DNA of 64,000 bases from Hordeum vulgare subsp. vulgare. Taxonomy: Eukaryota; Streptophyta; Magnoliopsida; Poales; Poaceae. A program made the translations under genes and the position numbers. The notes under the pieces are model-generated. The model made no database searches and was not told the origin of the DNA. It saw nothing but the letters and a program-made list of their open reading frames with translations. The stretch covers positions 207,231,689-207,295,688 of the forward strand of contig NC_058523.1 of NCBI RefSeq assembly GCF_904849725.1. Direction: 5' to 3'. Of this stretch, positions 34,787 through 46,703 are shown piece after piece. Numbering within the stretch: position 1 is the first letter of the stretch; the number at the start of each line of letters is the position of its first letter.

Positions 34787-36204
34787 TGTAAGTGCATCGA
34801 GTTCCCTAGGTGATTTTGGTGGTTTGAAGACTTATAGGTTAAGTGACTAATGTGTATGTAAGTGTACATAGGCTCTATAAGTCGCTTAGGAGTTTGAGTT
34901 TTACGATGAATATCGACCCCTAAAAATTGTATGTCTTCGGCTGAAGTAATTGGTCTAAAGTTGAAGATAATGATAACGAGGAAATCACGATGAAATTGAT
35001 ATTCCTCATGAAGATATTGAAAATGAGGAATTCGGTGTGTCCTAAAGAAAAAGTGTCTGAAGACTTTGAAGCCTGAAGATTTACTATTTCTGTTTCATTT
35101 TCTTTACTGTAGAGTCATAGGAACACCATACTGTTAAAGGGGGTCGAGGCAATACTATGGAATGAATTTCCTCATGATGCTCAACCCAAGACAAAACCTA
35201 CCAAAGCCTCAAAGTGAGAAATATGATAGACATGAGGACTTTCACTGTTGAAAGTTTCGACCGTTACAACGACACCCGCCACCTCACTGGTCTTATTCAC
35301 CCAACGGTCACATTATTTAAGGGTATTTATGTCAAATCATGTCGGGATGCTCCCAGGCTATAAATAGCCCCCCCCCCACACAACCACTAGTTGCTTGGCT
35401 GCTCCGAGATAAGCTGACACTTGTCATTTAGATCAACTCAAAATCCTCAGAGTCTTCGAGCGTAAATCATCAAGTGAGGAAATACCCCAAACACTAAACC
35501 ACAAACCGAAAACCAAGTGATTGAGCATCGCTAAAGAATTTGTTCCTGTCTGGAATTGGAGCCTTTTACCGTTGAGGACTGTGCATCCTTCAGACGGTTA
35601 GGCGTCATGGTCTAGAGCATCCAGCAGTCAATCGTGGATCGCCCAGTGACCGAGTTTGTGAGGGTTTGGAAGTCTGCCCTGAAGACTTACCACGAGTGCT
35701 AGGTGAGGACAGTGTCCTTAGCTAAAGGAGAATACGGTAAGGACTATGTGTCCCGGGGCTGTGTGTCCTTTGGTTTCAATATCAAGCTGCTCCAAACCAG
35801 ACGTTCGACTATCACAGCAGTTGGAACTGGGTCATCAACAACAGTCTTCATCGTGATACAGGTTCTATTTATTCAACTCTTTCATTTTTGCAAATTGTAT
35901 GCTGAAGTCTTTCGTCTATGCTGTTTGAACAATTTGTTTGAAAACTTTCTCTGAATTTCCTCAACCTCAAATTGCTCACTCGAGCTAATCTTCACTTGCG
36001 TTCTTCATACCTGCTCACTGTGCAAACTGATTCTCAAAATCTTCACTTAGTAATCTACTGTAGTAGTTTTTGCAGATCTGATCTTGCGCTATTTTCGCTG
36101 CACTTAATTCATCATTGAGGAATTTCCTCAGAAGGAATTTCCTCAGCGATGAAATTCTAAAAATCGCCTAATCACCCCCCTCTAGTCGATATAACGCACT
36201 TTCA
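34787..36204 (+). repeat. 3' LTR of element B
   Basis: 1418 bp, TGTAAGTGCATCGAGTTCC to ...AACGCACTTTCA, TATA box at 35359-35366 followed by a C run. It is flanked on the right by GGCTC, where T's LTR resumes. Confidence 0.9.
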
Positions 36205-37024
36205 GGCTCTCCGTGGGATATAATACACCTAGTCTTGCCGGAGTTGGTGATGAACCGGAGTGTTTACACGATGCTCCTTGAGCTGTTCGACTAAGGAGGA
36301 AGAATGAGCAACCGGCGCATGTTCTACCTCGCCTGTGTGATGTGTGTGGGTGCAAGAATGGCCGACCCTCTGCATGGAGGAGGGTCGGGGGCTTTTATAG
36401 TCAAACCAACCGGCCTACAGAATGGATATAAAGTACATTACGGGGGACCCGGCTGGCAGCCTCTCAGGCCGACCAGGGGGCCCACTATGGTTTAGTCTTG
36501 GCGCTTGAGGGGCCCGCTGGCTGCGAGGTCCCATCTGGTCATGGGACCCATCGGCCAGCATATGGGATTAGTGCATGCTCCCCATGCTGGACGCGTGCGG
36601 TACGACCGGCGTCTTCTAGCGGGATTCGGCGCCGGTCAACGATAGGGTCGTCTCCACTGTAGCCACGCTGGGCCAAGTAATGGAATGGGCTATGGCACGC
36701 AGGTACAATACCTGGTTGACGGATCGGAGCTGACGTCGGTCAGCTGTACGACCGCCGCCACTGTAGCCATGCGTGTGCTTTTCCATCGTACTCGTGCTGA
36801 GGTACCTTCACCTTTAATTGAAGGCCCCATCACATCCTAGGGATTGATGCGACCGGTGCCCTTCAGTCGGCTAGCGGCTTGGCCAGCCGGCGGGAGAGTA
36901 GACGGTTACGCTCCTAGCCTACAAGTACTTCGAAGCCGGCGGTTGAGGATGATGTTGCTCCTTTCTATACTAATGTATAGTGGAGTAGGCTTGATGAGCC
37001 TACACCGGGCTTATCCCCTAGTCA
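36205..37024 (-). repeat. 3' LTR of T, inner piece
   Basis: Continues T's LTR after element B, from GGCTCTCCGTGGGATATAAT to ...CCCCTAGTCA (the LTR's TGACTAGGGG start on the minus strand). A minus-strand TATA-like TATAAAA lies at 36393-36399. The two pieces together give about 950 bp, matching the 964-bp right LTR. Confidence 0.85.
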
Positions 37025-37040
37025 GTAGTCCCCGAAGTAC
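37025..37040 (-). other. Polypurine tract of element T
   Basis: On the minus strand TTCGGGGACTAC directly precedes the LTR start TGACTAGG. This is the plus-strand primer site of T and fixes the element's orientation. Confidence 0.7.
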
Positions 37041-37583
37041 GGGAGGTACGCCGTCTCGAGGTGAAGGGCCTCGCCGGCTTGAGTTTTCGTCTTGCGGGCC
37101 TTGAGTGTCGTTGTATGGGAGGCGATCGGACCGGGAGCCGGCTGGCTTCCAGTGGACACCTCAGCTTCTTCGCATGCAGCAACGGTGCGCCACGTGTCGG
37201 GCTTTGGCCGCCGCGCCCTCACAAGCCATGCGTAAGACGGGACTGTGCCTGCATCATGGGGCCCGCGATGCCGTGCCCTCGGCCCGCGCGCAGGGATCCT
37301 TCGTGGATTGCGCCATGATGGTTGATATTTCGGAGCACATTAAAGCTCCCGCATGATTTGAAGGGGGTGGGGATTGTGCGAGCCGGATCCCCTCCCCACG
37401 ATCTCCTCTGTGATTTAAATGGAGGGGCGGGGGCGCCGAAGAGGCCATTTGCCACCATCCCGCTCTGTTCGAGCGCCCCTTCCCTCCTAGGGAAAAGAGA
37501 GAAAGAGATGCCGCTCACGCCTTCACCGTCGTTCATCGCCAGAGCTTCTCGCATCCCGTAGAGCTTCTAGCCGCCGCTCCGCC
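37041..37583 (+). other. Leader/promoter region of T's antisense gene
   Basis: GC-rich, no supported ORF. A TTTAAAT motif near 37412 followed by a G-rich stretch, about 170 bp before the ATG at 37584, is a candidate core promoter for the plus-strand gene. This is position-based inference only. Confidence 0.35.
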
Positions 37584-40500
37584 ATGTCCCAAGCCGCCAC
37601 CGAGAAGGAGAAAGACCGGGGCGCCTGGGAAGGCATCTATGTCACCGAGGGGCATATCGAGGTGCTCCGCCATCGCCGTATGCTGCCGTCGGAAGAACTC
37701 GTCGCCGTCCGCCTCCCCGTCGTCGAAGGATCTCTGACCCCTCGCGCCGGCGAGGTGGTGGTCTTCAAAGAGCACTTCTGCCGCGGGTTCGGACTCCCCG
37801 CGTGTGGTTTCTTCTTGCACTTTCTGGTACATTTCGGCCTCCAACCGCACCACATTGCTCCTAGCACCGTCCTCCAGTTGGCGGCCTTCGTCACCCTGTG
37901 CGAGGGGTTTGTGGGGATTGAAGCCCGCTTGGATTTGTGGCGCCATGTATTTTTCTTCAAGCAGCAGTCGGTGCCGACTGATGTTACCGGCATCATGAAG
38001 ATGACCCCTTGCGGTGCCACCCTTGTTCAGCACCGGTCCGCCTGCGGGTTCCCGAAGCTTCCTCTCCAGGATTCGGTGAAGAAGTGGCACTGGGGATTCT
38101 TCTATGTGGAGAATGTGAATTCCCTGCTTGACTACATCGCCATCGCTCCGCCGATTGCGAAGCTGAACTGGAATTGTACGCTTCCAAAGCCCATCCCAGA
38201 GGTGAAGCAGATATGCGCCCACCTCGAGATTTTGAAGACTCGAGGCCTTCTGGCCAAAGATTTCCTTGCCGCCATGGTGGCACTGCGGATCCTGCCTCTA
38301 CAACACCGGCCACACCTGATTTGCGAGATGTGTTGTCGGCATCATCGATGCCAGATCTCGACGAAGAACCTGCGAGCCGGCAGGATTGCACATCAGGTGA
38401 ACTTGATCTCCTTCGCCTCCATGGATGAAGGCGGTGAATGGGAGTGGGGCATGGCCCATTACGACCGAAGCCATCCGACTCCGCCGGTATGCTTTTTCCT
38501 TGATTGTGTTTCTTGTCTTTTTTTGGATACCATCCGGCATCTGACGCCGGACGCCGGCTATATCCCCATCTATTCCAGCGTATGCAAGTCTACCAGCCGC
38601 TGGCTGCCGACGTGGAGGTGTCGGACCCCGTCGAGATCGAGGATGAGAATGAGGTGCAACTTCAACCATCCATCGAAGATGTGGAGGGGGTGGTAGAGTC
38701 CGAGGGCACCAAGCCGACCGGTGAGTTTTTGCTTCTGGGTTGCTTGACAAGACACACGATGATGAGGTGTTTCCTCCATTCCACGGTGCAGTCGACATCG
38801 AAGACCTAGAAGAGCTAGAGGAGGTCTCCAACCCTCCCATGATGTGGCAACATCGAGCTGCTCGCGAGCCGGCCGTGGAGGGCGCAGGAGAACGGTGGAA
38901 AGGAAAGTAGGTCGCTTCCGCCAAGCCGCCCCCCAAACGAACCACAACACGGCCTCTGGTTGGAGGTTGCGGGGGCGACTCGAAGAAGCAGCGAGTCACC
39001 GTTCGTAGACGGCTGGTTCCGGTCATTGCTGGGTAAGTAATTGTGTTTCTATTCTCTTCCGAAGCCGACCCCCTTTCTTAATTTCTTGGTTGGGAATCCA
39101 CCCTTACCAACTTATGGTAAGAAGGGATGCCCATACGGTGGAGGAGGATGACGCCACCGCCTTAGAACAGGCCGCCTGGGCCGAGATGGAAGCCGCCCAG
39201 AAGGTGCTGATTGAGGAGGAGCGCCGCCCCTGGGAGGAGGCATCCCGAAAGGCGGCTGCAGGTCGGGATCAGCCCAGCAAGCGCGCAGCCGGCCGTTCTC
39301 AGAAGCCATCAACCAAGGAGATGCGCTCCAAAACGAAGCTCGATCCCGCTTCGAGGGAAAATGTGGGGGCCCGGACCAGCGAGCCGGCTCGTGCCGGAAC
39401 AAGTGCGGCCGAGACCGCCAAGACCACCGGGACAGAGACTACCTCCGCGCGGGTGGATCTTGATGCGGCGCACGACGCGCCCGACGCTGGAGCGGACATC
39501 GCACCCGAGGTGCCAATGGAGGCGCCAGGAGCGGAGATGCCACCACCCGACACGGAGACACCCCTGGTGGTGAAGGATAAGACCATGCGGACCGAGGGTC
39601 CGCACACGCCTCGCCCGACCGATGCGTCCAGGGAGCCGACCCAAAGTGCGCTGCCAGGAGATGACAACATGGTCGCGGCCAGCCGTGGCCCATCCGCCTC
39701 AGGAGCCGGGCCCTTCTTTGGGAGCCGGCCCCTATATTGCTGGAATGCGACCAAGGCAAGCCACGCGACCTTGCCACCTGGCGCCACGCTGAATGGGGTC
39801 CCTGCGCATGTGGCGGCATATTCCCGCAGCCGCGACAAGGTGGCACAAGTGTCCCTCGTGGCTCGGGAAGACCTGAACTACCTCGAGGAGTGGACCGCGG
39901 TAAGTTTCTAATTCCTGCCCCTTTTGGTCGAGATTTTTCTTTTTCTTTCTTTGCTTCAGTCGGGGCGCGCCAGCGCACCCACTTGGTATGTTCCCCTAGA
40001 GTCGGGCCGGATGAGAGTTAGTCGGGCCGAGTCTTACTTGCGGCGTCTTGTTTTCTTCTTTATCTTTCAGTGTAGGCGCGCAAGTGCACCCACTGGGTGT
40101 GTCCCCCGAGAATCGTACCGCTTGGGAATCCGTCGGGCCTAATCTTATTCTTGACTTGTTTTTCTTCTTTTCGTCGTAGGATGTCCACAACAACCAAACA
40201 CAAGCTCACAACACGTTGTTGGCCCGCATCCAAGAGGCCGAGAGTCGGACGAGCAACCTTCAAGGCCGGCTGGACCAAGCCGTCTTGGAGCGCGACGCTT
40301 TGCATGGTGAAGACAGTAAGCTCTGTTAGGAGTTCTACGAGATGGAGAAGAAGGACCACGAGGAAGCCCATCAGACGGAGCTGGAGCAGCTACGCGCCAC
40401 CCATACAGATGCCCTGACGCAGATGGAAGCATCACGCGCCGCCAACCTAGAGCGCTTGGAGAAGCAGCACCTTGATGAGAACGCGCAGCGGGATGCTACC

Positions 40501-41488
40501 CTAAAGGACGCGCATGTCCAATTGTCAAAGGAGAACGAGGCGGCCCACACTCTTCGGGACGAGATCACCCGCCTAGCTCAAGAGCGCGTGGTTCGGGACC
40601 GCGAGGCTCTAGAGGAGGCGGGCGAGGTCGACATTCTCCTCAACCGTGAGCCGTCATTGCGTTGTCTTCTTTTTCAACATCGTTAGCTTCTCTTTTCTGT
40701 TTTTCTCACGCCACGCTCCTACTCCTGCTCCCCAGAACTCTTCTCAAGAACACGGGATGCGGCGGAAGTAGCCATGGAGGCCAATCGCGACGAGCGTCGT
40801 GCCGCCGACATTAAGGTGGATGCTACCACTGGCTGGACCGTGAAGGAGATATCCATTGGTGCCAGGGCCCGTATATGGGAGCTGGCGCATTCTTTGACCC
40901 CGCTCCAGGACACCGGGCTAGCGATGGTGAAGGCCCTTTGGCCCAATGCGGTGGACCCACCGTGAATGAGTCGGCTATCCCGCTGGCTTAAAGCCGGAAG
41001 CTCTCGTCTGGACGCCTGGCATGCGTCGGCTGCACGAGTTGGAGCGTACATGGAGCTCCACTTGGCCAAGTCAAGGTATAAAAACCTGAACTTGGGCCGG
41101 CTCGCAGCACAACGCGCTGGCACAGAAGCGGAGCTGGTAGCCATCAAGGACGAGCTGCACGTGCTGGCCAGCGACATCGCATACTTCGCTGCTTGGAACG
41201 AGTTCAGCCTCGAGCGTGAAGGTGACGGCAGCGTGCCCGGAGGATCAATTCCAGCAGTCTCTCCATGACGTCGATGACAGCCCTGACGAGATGATATTTG
41301 AGGATGCCGACTTGAGCGACGAGGCCTATGCCAACTTCACTGCAAGGGGCGGTGCCGAAGGCACTCGGGTGGATGACGACGCCTCTACGTCAGCGCCTCC
41401 GCCACAGGTGTCGCTGGTGACGCCGGAGCCACGGGTGGAGCCGCCACCAAGTGAAGCTTTTTTTGTTTTTGTGCACTTCTTTTGTTAG
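37584..41488 (+). pseudogene. Plus-strand spliced extra gene of element T ('putative gypsy type transposon' domain family)
   Basis: Tat-lineage elements often carry a gene opposite to pol; grass copies are annotated as 'putative gypsy type transposon' (Pfam transposase_28), with unknown function. Exon 1 (37584-38486) holds the conserved domain: LQLAAFVTLCEGFVGIE, DLWRHVFFFKQQSV, LPLQDSVKKWHWGFFYV, IAPPIAKLNWNC and MDEGGEWEWGMAHYDR. GT-AG junctions then give exon 2 38579-38720 (acidic), exon 3 38792-39032 (basic, PPPKRTTTR and DSKKQRVTVRR, NLS-like), exon 4 39122-39899 (Ala/Pro/Thr-rich, disordered), exon 5 40180-40645 (coiled coil: LARIQEAESRTSNLQGRLD, then NLERLEKQHLDENAQRD), and a last exon from 40736 ending in acidic DDSPDEMIFEDADLSDEA and a stop near 41486. 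In-frame stops at about 38908, 40328 and 40963 and a late frameshift mark it as degenerate. Confidence 0.65.
39912..40179. repeat. Duplicated segment inside an intron of T's antisense gene
   Basis: Two similar stretches, 39945-40020 and 40055-40140, share a T/C-rich start, then G-C-GCGC-A-TGCACCCACT-GGT-TGT-CCCC-GAG and a GTCGGGCC end. This looks like an old partial tandem duplication that lengthened the intron before exon 5. Confidence 0.55.
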
Positions 41489-42050
41489 TCCAGTAGTTCC
41501 ACCCACTGGGTCGTATGTAATGAACTCCGGCCATGGGCTTTTAAATACTTTTGAATGTAATATATGTTTATCTATTTGCAATGTGCCTCTGAAGGCTGTC
41601 CTTGCCGCCTCACTTTTCTATCATTTGTTTCTCTTTGGCTTCCGTCTATCCAACAACTCGCCTCCTCCATCATCCACACCGCCAATCCGATAGCCGGGAG
41701 CTAGTCTGTGACTGGGACAGGTCTTCTTCCTTCGAAGGCCTTAGCCTCGGATTTTTTGAAGCCTCCGAGATACTTAGACTGGGAGCGAGTGAGCAAAGGC
41801 CGGCTAGAAAGGAAGATTGGAAGCGATCGAACCAACCCGAGCCGGCAACCCCTTTCATAGTCGGATCTTTCGTGCAGTCGGCCTTCCTTTCCACAATCCC
41901 GTTAGCAGGACAGCCGGGAGCCGGTCTGTAGCTTGTGCGGGGTGGTAATGGTTACGGCTCGACGTGCACTATATATTCGACTACAACTAAGGAAGTAGCT
42001 CGGTCTGGCTAGCGAACCCCGAGCCCTAAGAGTCAAACCGGAGATCCCAC
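41489..42050. other. T region between antisense gene and pol
   Basis: No coding region supported. It lies 3' of both convergent units: the plus-strand gene's last exon ends near 41486 and minus-strand pol ends near 42050. Probable 3' untranslated sequence for both. Confidence 0.5.
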
Positions 42051-43645
42051 TCTTGTATTGACAACTCTTTTCATGAACTTGAAAAAGGTATGCCACAAGA
42101 ACACGCTTGGAGCGCCCATTGCATTCATTGGAAAGGGTAAAGGATACATACTTACACATTTTCTCTCTTGTTCTAGAAGTAGAACGGGCGAAGCAATGCC
42201 GCGTTCCATGGATGCTCTGTTTCATCACCGGAGTCGTCTCTCTTGCGCTTTGCAGCTTCTGGGCGTCTATTTGATAGTATGCATTGTTGTGCAAGGCCCT
42301 GCTTATGATGAAGGGTCCCTCCAATGGGGAAGAGAACTTGTATTGGCCAACTGTTCGCTGGATTCTTCTGAGTACCAGGTCCCCCTCACGAAAGGAGTGA
42401 GGTCTGATCTTCTTGCTGTGGTAGTGCCTCAGCTTCTGCTGGTGGATGGCCGTCCAGCTCAGGGCCAGCTCCCATGCCTCCTCGAGTAGATCGACGCCAT
42501 CTTCTCTTGCCTCTTTTGCATCCGCCTCCGTGTATAGGGTGACATGAGGCGAATCGAACTCGACATCCGCGGGGATGATTGCCTCGGACCCATATACAAG
42601 GAAGAATGATGTGAAGCCGGCTGGCCTGACGAGCAGCACCACGAGTCTTGGCTTGATGCCAGCTATGATTAGGTCGTTTGCCCTTTCCGCCTGGCCGTTT
42701 GACTGCAGAGGCGCCACCGACGCCAGATTGAGACGGATGCCCTCTTTGGCACGGAAGAGAGCCATTGCACCCTTGGCGAAGTTGGTGCCATTGTTGGTGA
42801 TGATGTTGTGGGGGACGCCGTAGCGGACAGAGATGTCCTTGGTGAACCTGACAGTCGTGGGACCGTCAAGTTTCTTGATTGGCCTGGCCTCAATCCACTT
42901 GGTGAATTTATTTAGGGCTACCAGGAGATGCATCATGCCGCCTCGAGCGATCTTGAATGGTCCCATCATATCCAACCACCAGAGGGAGAAGGGCCATGAC
43001 AGGGGAATGGTCTTGAGAGCCGAGGATGGCAAGTGGCTTTGTGTGCTGAAGTGCTAGCAGCCTTCAAAGTTGTCGACCAGGGTTGGGGCCTCTTCCGGGG
43101 TTGTGGGCCAGTAGAATCCATGGAGGACGCCTTGGCCACCAGGGTTCTGGAGGCGGCGTGATGCCCGCACTCACCCTGGTGTATGTCGTTGAGAATTTCT
43201 TGCCCTTTTTCTGATTCGACGCAGCATGCAAACATGCCGGTTACGCTACGTCGAACCAGCTCGCGGTTGATGACGGCGTACGCGGGAGATCGTCGTTGGA
43301 TCTGTTGCGCCCCCTCCTCGTCTTGAGGAAGCTCGCCGCGAAGAAGGAAGGCCAGGATGATGTGTGCCCATGAGGGAGCCGACATGGGAGCCAGCTCCAG
43401 CTCGTCCTGAAGGTCGGAGGCATCTGTAGCCCCCGAGTTTGTTGTTTTGGTCCTGGGTTCAAGACCTTTTGTCTCTGGTGCCGTCGTGGCAGCCGACATG
43501 CTGTCAACCACCATGACGGCCACCCACTGGGTGTTGACCGACATGGTTCGAGGTTTGGCATATACGGCAAAGTTGCCGGAGCCGGCAAACCAGCTGGAGT
43601 CGGTAAGATTGTCGGAGCCGGTGGAGCGATCGGAGCCGGCACAGT
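42051..43645 (-). pseudogene. Element T integrase
   Basis: Minus strand. The zinc-binding region reads HQGECGHHAASRTLVAKA (about 43140-43200), preceded by the linker ILAFLLRGELPQDEEGAQQI. The core has WWLDMMGPFKIARGGMMHLL (first Asp), then IITNNGTNF, where the second catalytic Asp of the family's TDNGTNF is Asn (codon at 42793-42795), and SNGQAERAN with the Glu. The C-terminus shows VLRRIQRTVGQYKFSSPLEGPF and AYYQID. A frameshift near 43035 separates zinc finger and core. The D-to-N change alone should abolish strand transfer. Confidence 0.85.
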
Positions 43646-44398
43646 TCACAATTCTGGCGGTTTCTCTGGACCCAAAGTCATTGGGACAGATGGGTTCACA
43701 GGCACGAATATTGATGCCGACTCCACAAACGTCTTGATGGAGGGCTTGTGCAGCTGCTCGAGGGAGACATCAGCCGGGATTGTTTCCCTTGTGGAGCCAA
43801 TTTTTTCCAACGTGTCAGCCACCTCGTTGTCTGCTCGGGGGATGTGATGGAACTCGCTGCTCTCGAAGGGGCCACTGAGCTGCTGGATGAGGAAGCGGTA
43901 GCTGGCCATGTTGGCATCTGTGGTGTCCCATGCGCCACAGACTTTCTACACCATAAGATCAGAGTAGCCGAAGCAAAGGATCCGCAGAATACCGATTTCT
44001 CTGGCAAGCCGGAGGCCGTGTGCGAGGGCCTCGTACTCGTCGACGTTGTTGGAAGCAGCAAAGTGTATCTGGAGAGCATAATTGAGCTGGTTCCCTTTCG
44101 GGGACGTCAAGACGATGCCGGCTCCCAGACTGGTCCGCCCGCGTCTTTGAGCCGTCGAAGTGCATCCGCCAATGTGTAGAGTTGGGAGACGGCAACAGGA
44201 ACTGCGTCTCGGCCCAATAGACGAGGAAGTCGGCCACCACCTGAGATTTAATGGCGGTGCGCGGCTCGTAGTGGATATTGTGGTCGGCCATGGTGATGGA
44301 CCACTTGGCGATCCGGCCCGTGGCATCACGGTTTCCCATGATTTCTGAAAGTGGAGCCATGCTCACCACCATGATGGTATTCTCCTGGAATTATTGCT
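43646..44398 (-). pseudogene. Element T RNase H (including archaeal-type domain)
   Basis: Minus-strand frames show MHFDGSKTRAD, then after a shift GAGIVLTSPKGNQLNYALQI, AASNNVDEYEALAHGLRLA and GILRILCFGYSDL, followed by FHHIPRADNEVADTLEKIG. The DGS, E-A-L-A and H..ADN..AD motifs are those of the second, archaeal-type RNase H that Tat-lineage elements acquired. The catalytic Asp of the SDS-like block reads YSDL. Frameshifts near 44100 and 43940. Confidence 0.75.
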
Positions 44399-45760
44399 TC
44401 AGCTTCTTAGCGGGAAAGTACACGCCATAGTACATATTTTGATAGTGGGGAAGTTTTGCTTGGAGGTGGAAAAGACCTCGCTCAGATAGTAGACATGGCA
44501 CTGAACAAGCAACACCTTTCCCTCCTCCTTGCGATCAACAACCAAGACCACAGTAACCACGTGCTTGGTTGCTGCGAGATAGATCAGGATGGGCTCCCTT
44601 GCTGCCGGTGCGAGGAAGAGTGGCGTGCTGGAGATTACGCGCTTGAGGTCGTGGAAAGCTTTGTCCGCTTGATCATTCCACTCGAATTTGGTTGTCTTCT
44701 TCATCAGTTGATAGAGTGGTAGCGCCTTCTTGCCCAACTGGCTGACGAACCGGCTGAGGGATGCGAGGCAGCCGGCAAACTTCTGCACGTGGAGGAGTCG
44801 AGCCGGCTTGGCCATGCGCTCGATGGTTCTGATCTTCTCGGGGTTAGCTTCGATGTCGCGAGCCAACACGAAGAAACCCAAGAGCTTGCCGGCTAGAACT
44901 CGAAAGACGCACTTCTCCAGTTTGAACCAGATCTTGTACTCACGCAGGTTGGCAAAGGTCTCCCGCAAATCGTCAAGAAGACTGAAATTCTGCTTGGTCT
45001 TGTCGACGACTTCAACATAGACATGAATGCTCCTACCGATTTGGGGCAGGAGGCATTGTTGCATGCAGCGCTGGAAGGTGGCGCTAGCATTCTTCTGGCC
45101 GAATGTCATCGTCATATAGCTGTAGGCTCCAAAAGTTGTGATGAAGGAGGTCTTGAGCAGGTCGGCCGGGTCCAGCTTGATCTGGTCGTAGCCGTAATAT
45201 GTATCGAGAAAGGACATCAATTCATAGCTGGCCGTGGAGTCAATCAATTGATCTATCCGTGGTAGGGCGAAGGGGTCTTTCGGGTATGCCTTATTCAGGC
45301 TTGTGTATTCGATACACATGCGCCATGTCTTGTTCTTCTTCAGCACCAGGACTGGGTTGGCTGGCCAGCATGGGTGGAAAACTTCCATGATGAAGCCGGC
45401 TGCAAGCAGCTAGGCGATCTCTTCTCCAATTGTGCGCCGCTTCCCCTCAGCGAAGCGGCACAAAGGTTGTTTGACCATTTTTGCGTCCGGCCGCACATGA
45501 AGCTTGTGCTCGGCGTACTTCCTCGGAACTTCCGGCATGTCTGGGGACCATGCAAACATATCTCTATTCTCACTGAGGAAGTCGATGAGCTCGCCTTCCT
45601 ATTTGGGATGGGGTTAGCGCCAATGGTGACACACTGCTTGGGGTTGGACGGGTCAAGTGGCACTTGCTTGGTTTCCTTGGACGGCTCGAATGAGGCCTCG
45701 CTGGCCGACTGGGACGGAAGAGTGGGCATTGTCAGCGTTCGGTAGCCTGAGCCATGAGCC
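44399..45760 (-). pseudogene. Element T reverse transcriptase, active site destroyed
   Basis: Minus strand: NPVLVLKKNKTWRMCIEYTS, LNKAYPKDPFALPRIDQLID, LMSFLDTYYGYDQIKLDP, KTSFITTFGAYSYMTMTFG, then HVYVEVVDKTKQN where the catalytic YVDD should be (45002-45019 encodes YVEVVD). LLGFFVLARDIEANPEKI and FQKFAGCLASLSRFVSQLG-like segments follow, and the RNase H tether ALPLYQLMKKTTKFEWND. The N-terminal part extends to about 45730 in another frame. Changes from the family motif (A/V for D) make it inactive. Confidence 0.85.
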
Positions 45761-46646
45761 AGTCAAGCTACCTCTTTTCTTCCGCAATCACCAGTGCCTT
45801 GTCCAGCCGGCTTTTGTCGCGTGAGCACTCGAGCGACTTCTTGTAGTCGCCGACAACATTGATGATGCCCTTGGGACCCTACATCTTAATATTGACATAG
45901 GCGTAATGAGGGATCACCAAGAATTTTCCCAATGTCGGCCTGCCCAGCAGCGTGTGGTATGGGTGTTGAGGTCCACCACCTCGAACCAGACCGGCTCGCG
46001 GCGGAAGTGCGCCTTGTCACCACAGAGGACGTCCAGCTGGATTTTGCTGATCGGCGAGCAAGACTGTCCTGACACAATGCCATGGAAGACAGTCTTGGTC
46101 GGCTGCAGGTCCTTCTCCTTCACCACAAGCTTGAGTAGACTATCTCGGTAGAGGATGTTGATGCTATTTCCGCCATCGACAAACACCCGCAAGAACCGAC
46201 AGGAGAGTCTCTTGGAGGCGAGGGTGGGGTCGAGGACAAGCGCGTATGTGCAAGGGTTCCGCATCACCACAGGATGGTCCGCCTGGCTCCATGTAATTGG
46301 CTTTTCAGACCAATGCATGTATTGGGGAACCGAGGGGACCGTGGCATTCACCTCATGCCAGTGTTGACACTGGATGTGCTTGTCATCGCCTTCACTGGTG
46401 AAGACGGCGTAGGCCCAATCCTGCTGGGGGAACTGATCGTGGAGACGGCCGTCATTGGGAGGCGGCTGAGCTGGAGCCGGACCTCGAGGAGCCGCCCCCG
46501 GGGGAGCCGGCAGACCCTCACCCCATGCCAGACGCTATGAGAAGCTGCACTTTCGGAGTGTGTGGGTGGACGGCTTCGCCCCGATATGCATCTTTCAAGG
46601 CGCATCGAGCATCTGCTCGAAGGTGAGCTTGGGCTGCTATGTGTTC
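45761..46646 (-). pseudogene. Element T aspartic protease and gag C-terminus
   Basis: Minus strand: HPVVMRNPCTYALVLDPTL, LSCRFLRVFVDGGNSINILY (the V-D-G-G motif that Tat elements have in place of D-S/T-G) and LLGRPTLGKFLVIPH-like segments at 45900-46351. Further right, QMLDAPCKDAYRGEAV-like gag sequence runs up to 46646, where element S's LTR remnant abuts it directly. Frameshifts near 45930 and 46360. Confidence 0.75.
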
Positions 46647-46703
46647 TTTGACAAGATAATAGCACGAAACCATCAAAAATTATAGATACATTGGAACGTA
46701 TCA
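46647..46703 (-). repeat. Remnant of element S 3' LTR
   Basis: 57 bp matching 53230-53286 (TTTGACAAGATAATAGCA and ATCATAGATAC-type sequence, ending CGTATCA) with a few mismatches. Only the LTR's outer start remains. The adjacent polypurine tract, minus-strand AAGCTTGGGGATACT (46704-46718), shows the original LTR junction. Confidence 0.85.

Larger units (their letters stand above)
21844..36204 (+). mobile_element. Element B: second SIRE/Maximus-like Copia retrotransposon
   Basis: An uninterrupted 14.4-kb element apart from a small MITE, inserted in T's 3' LTR. The target-site duplication is GGCTG (21839-21843) / GGCTC (36205-36209); the right LTR of T confirms the pre-insertion reading GCTC. 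Order: LTR, Met-type primer-binding site, gag, protease, integrase, RT, RNase H, spacer, promoter, ORF3, polypurine motifs, LTR. About 23 of the first 225 LTR positions differ between its two LTRs by eye, so it is old. It serves as the best template for interpreting A. Confidence 0.9.

Noticed and set aside
37533..38222. 229-codon open frame on the minus strand opposite exon 1 of T's extra gene
   Set aside because: The plus strand carries the conserved domain with family motifs; the reverse frame is a GC-rich shadow without recognisable blocks.
39299..39978. Two long minus-strand frames opposite exon 4
   Set aside because: Low-complexity shadows of an Ala/Pro/Thr-rich GC-rich exon; no domain and no start context.
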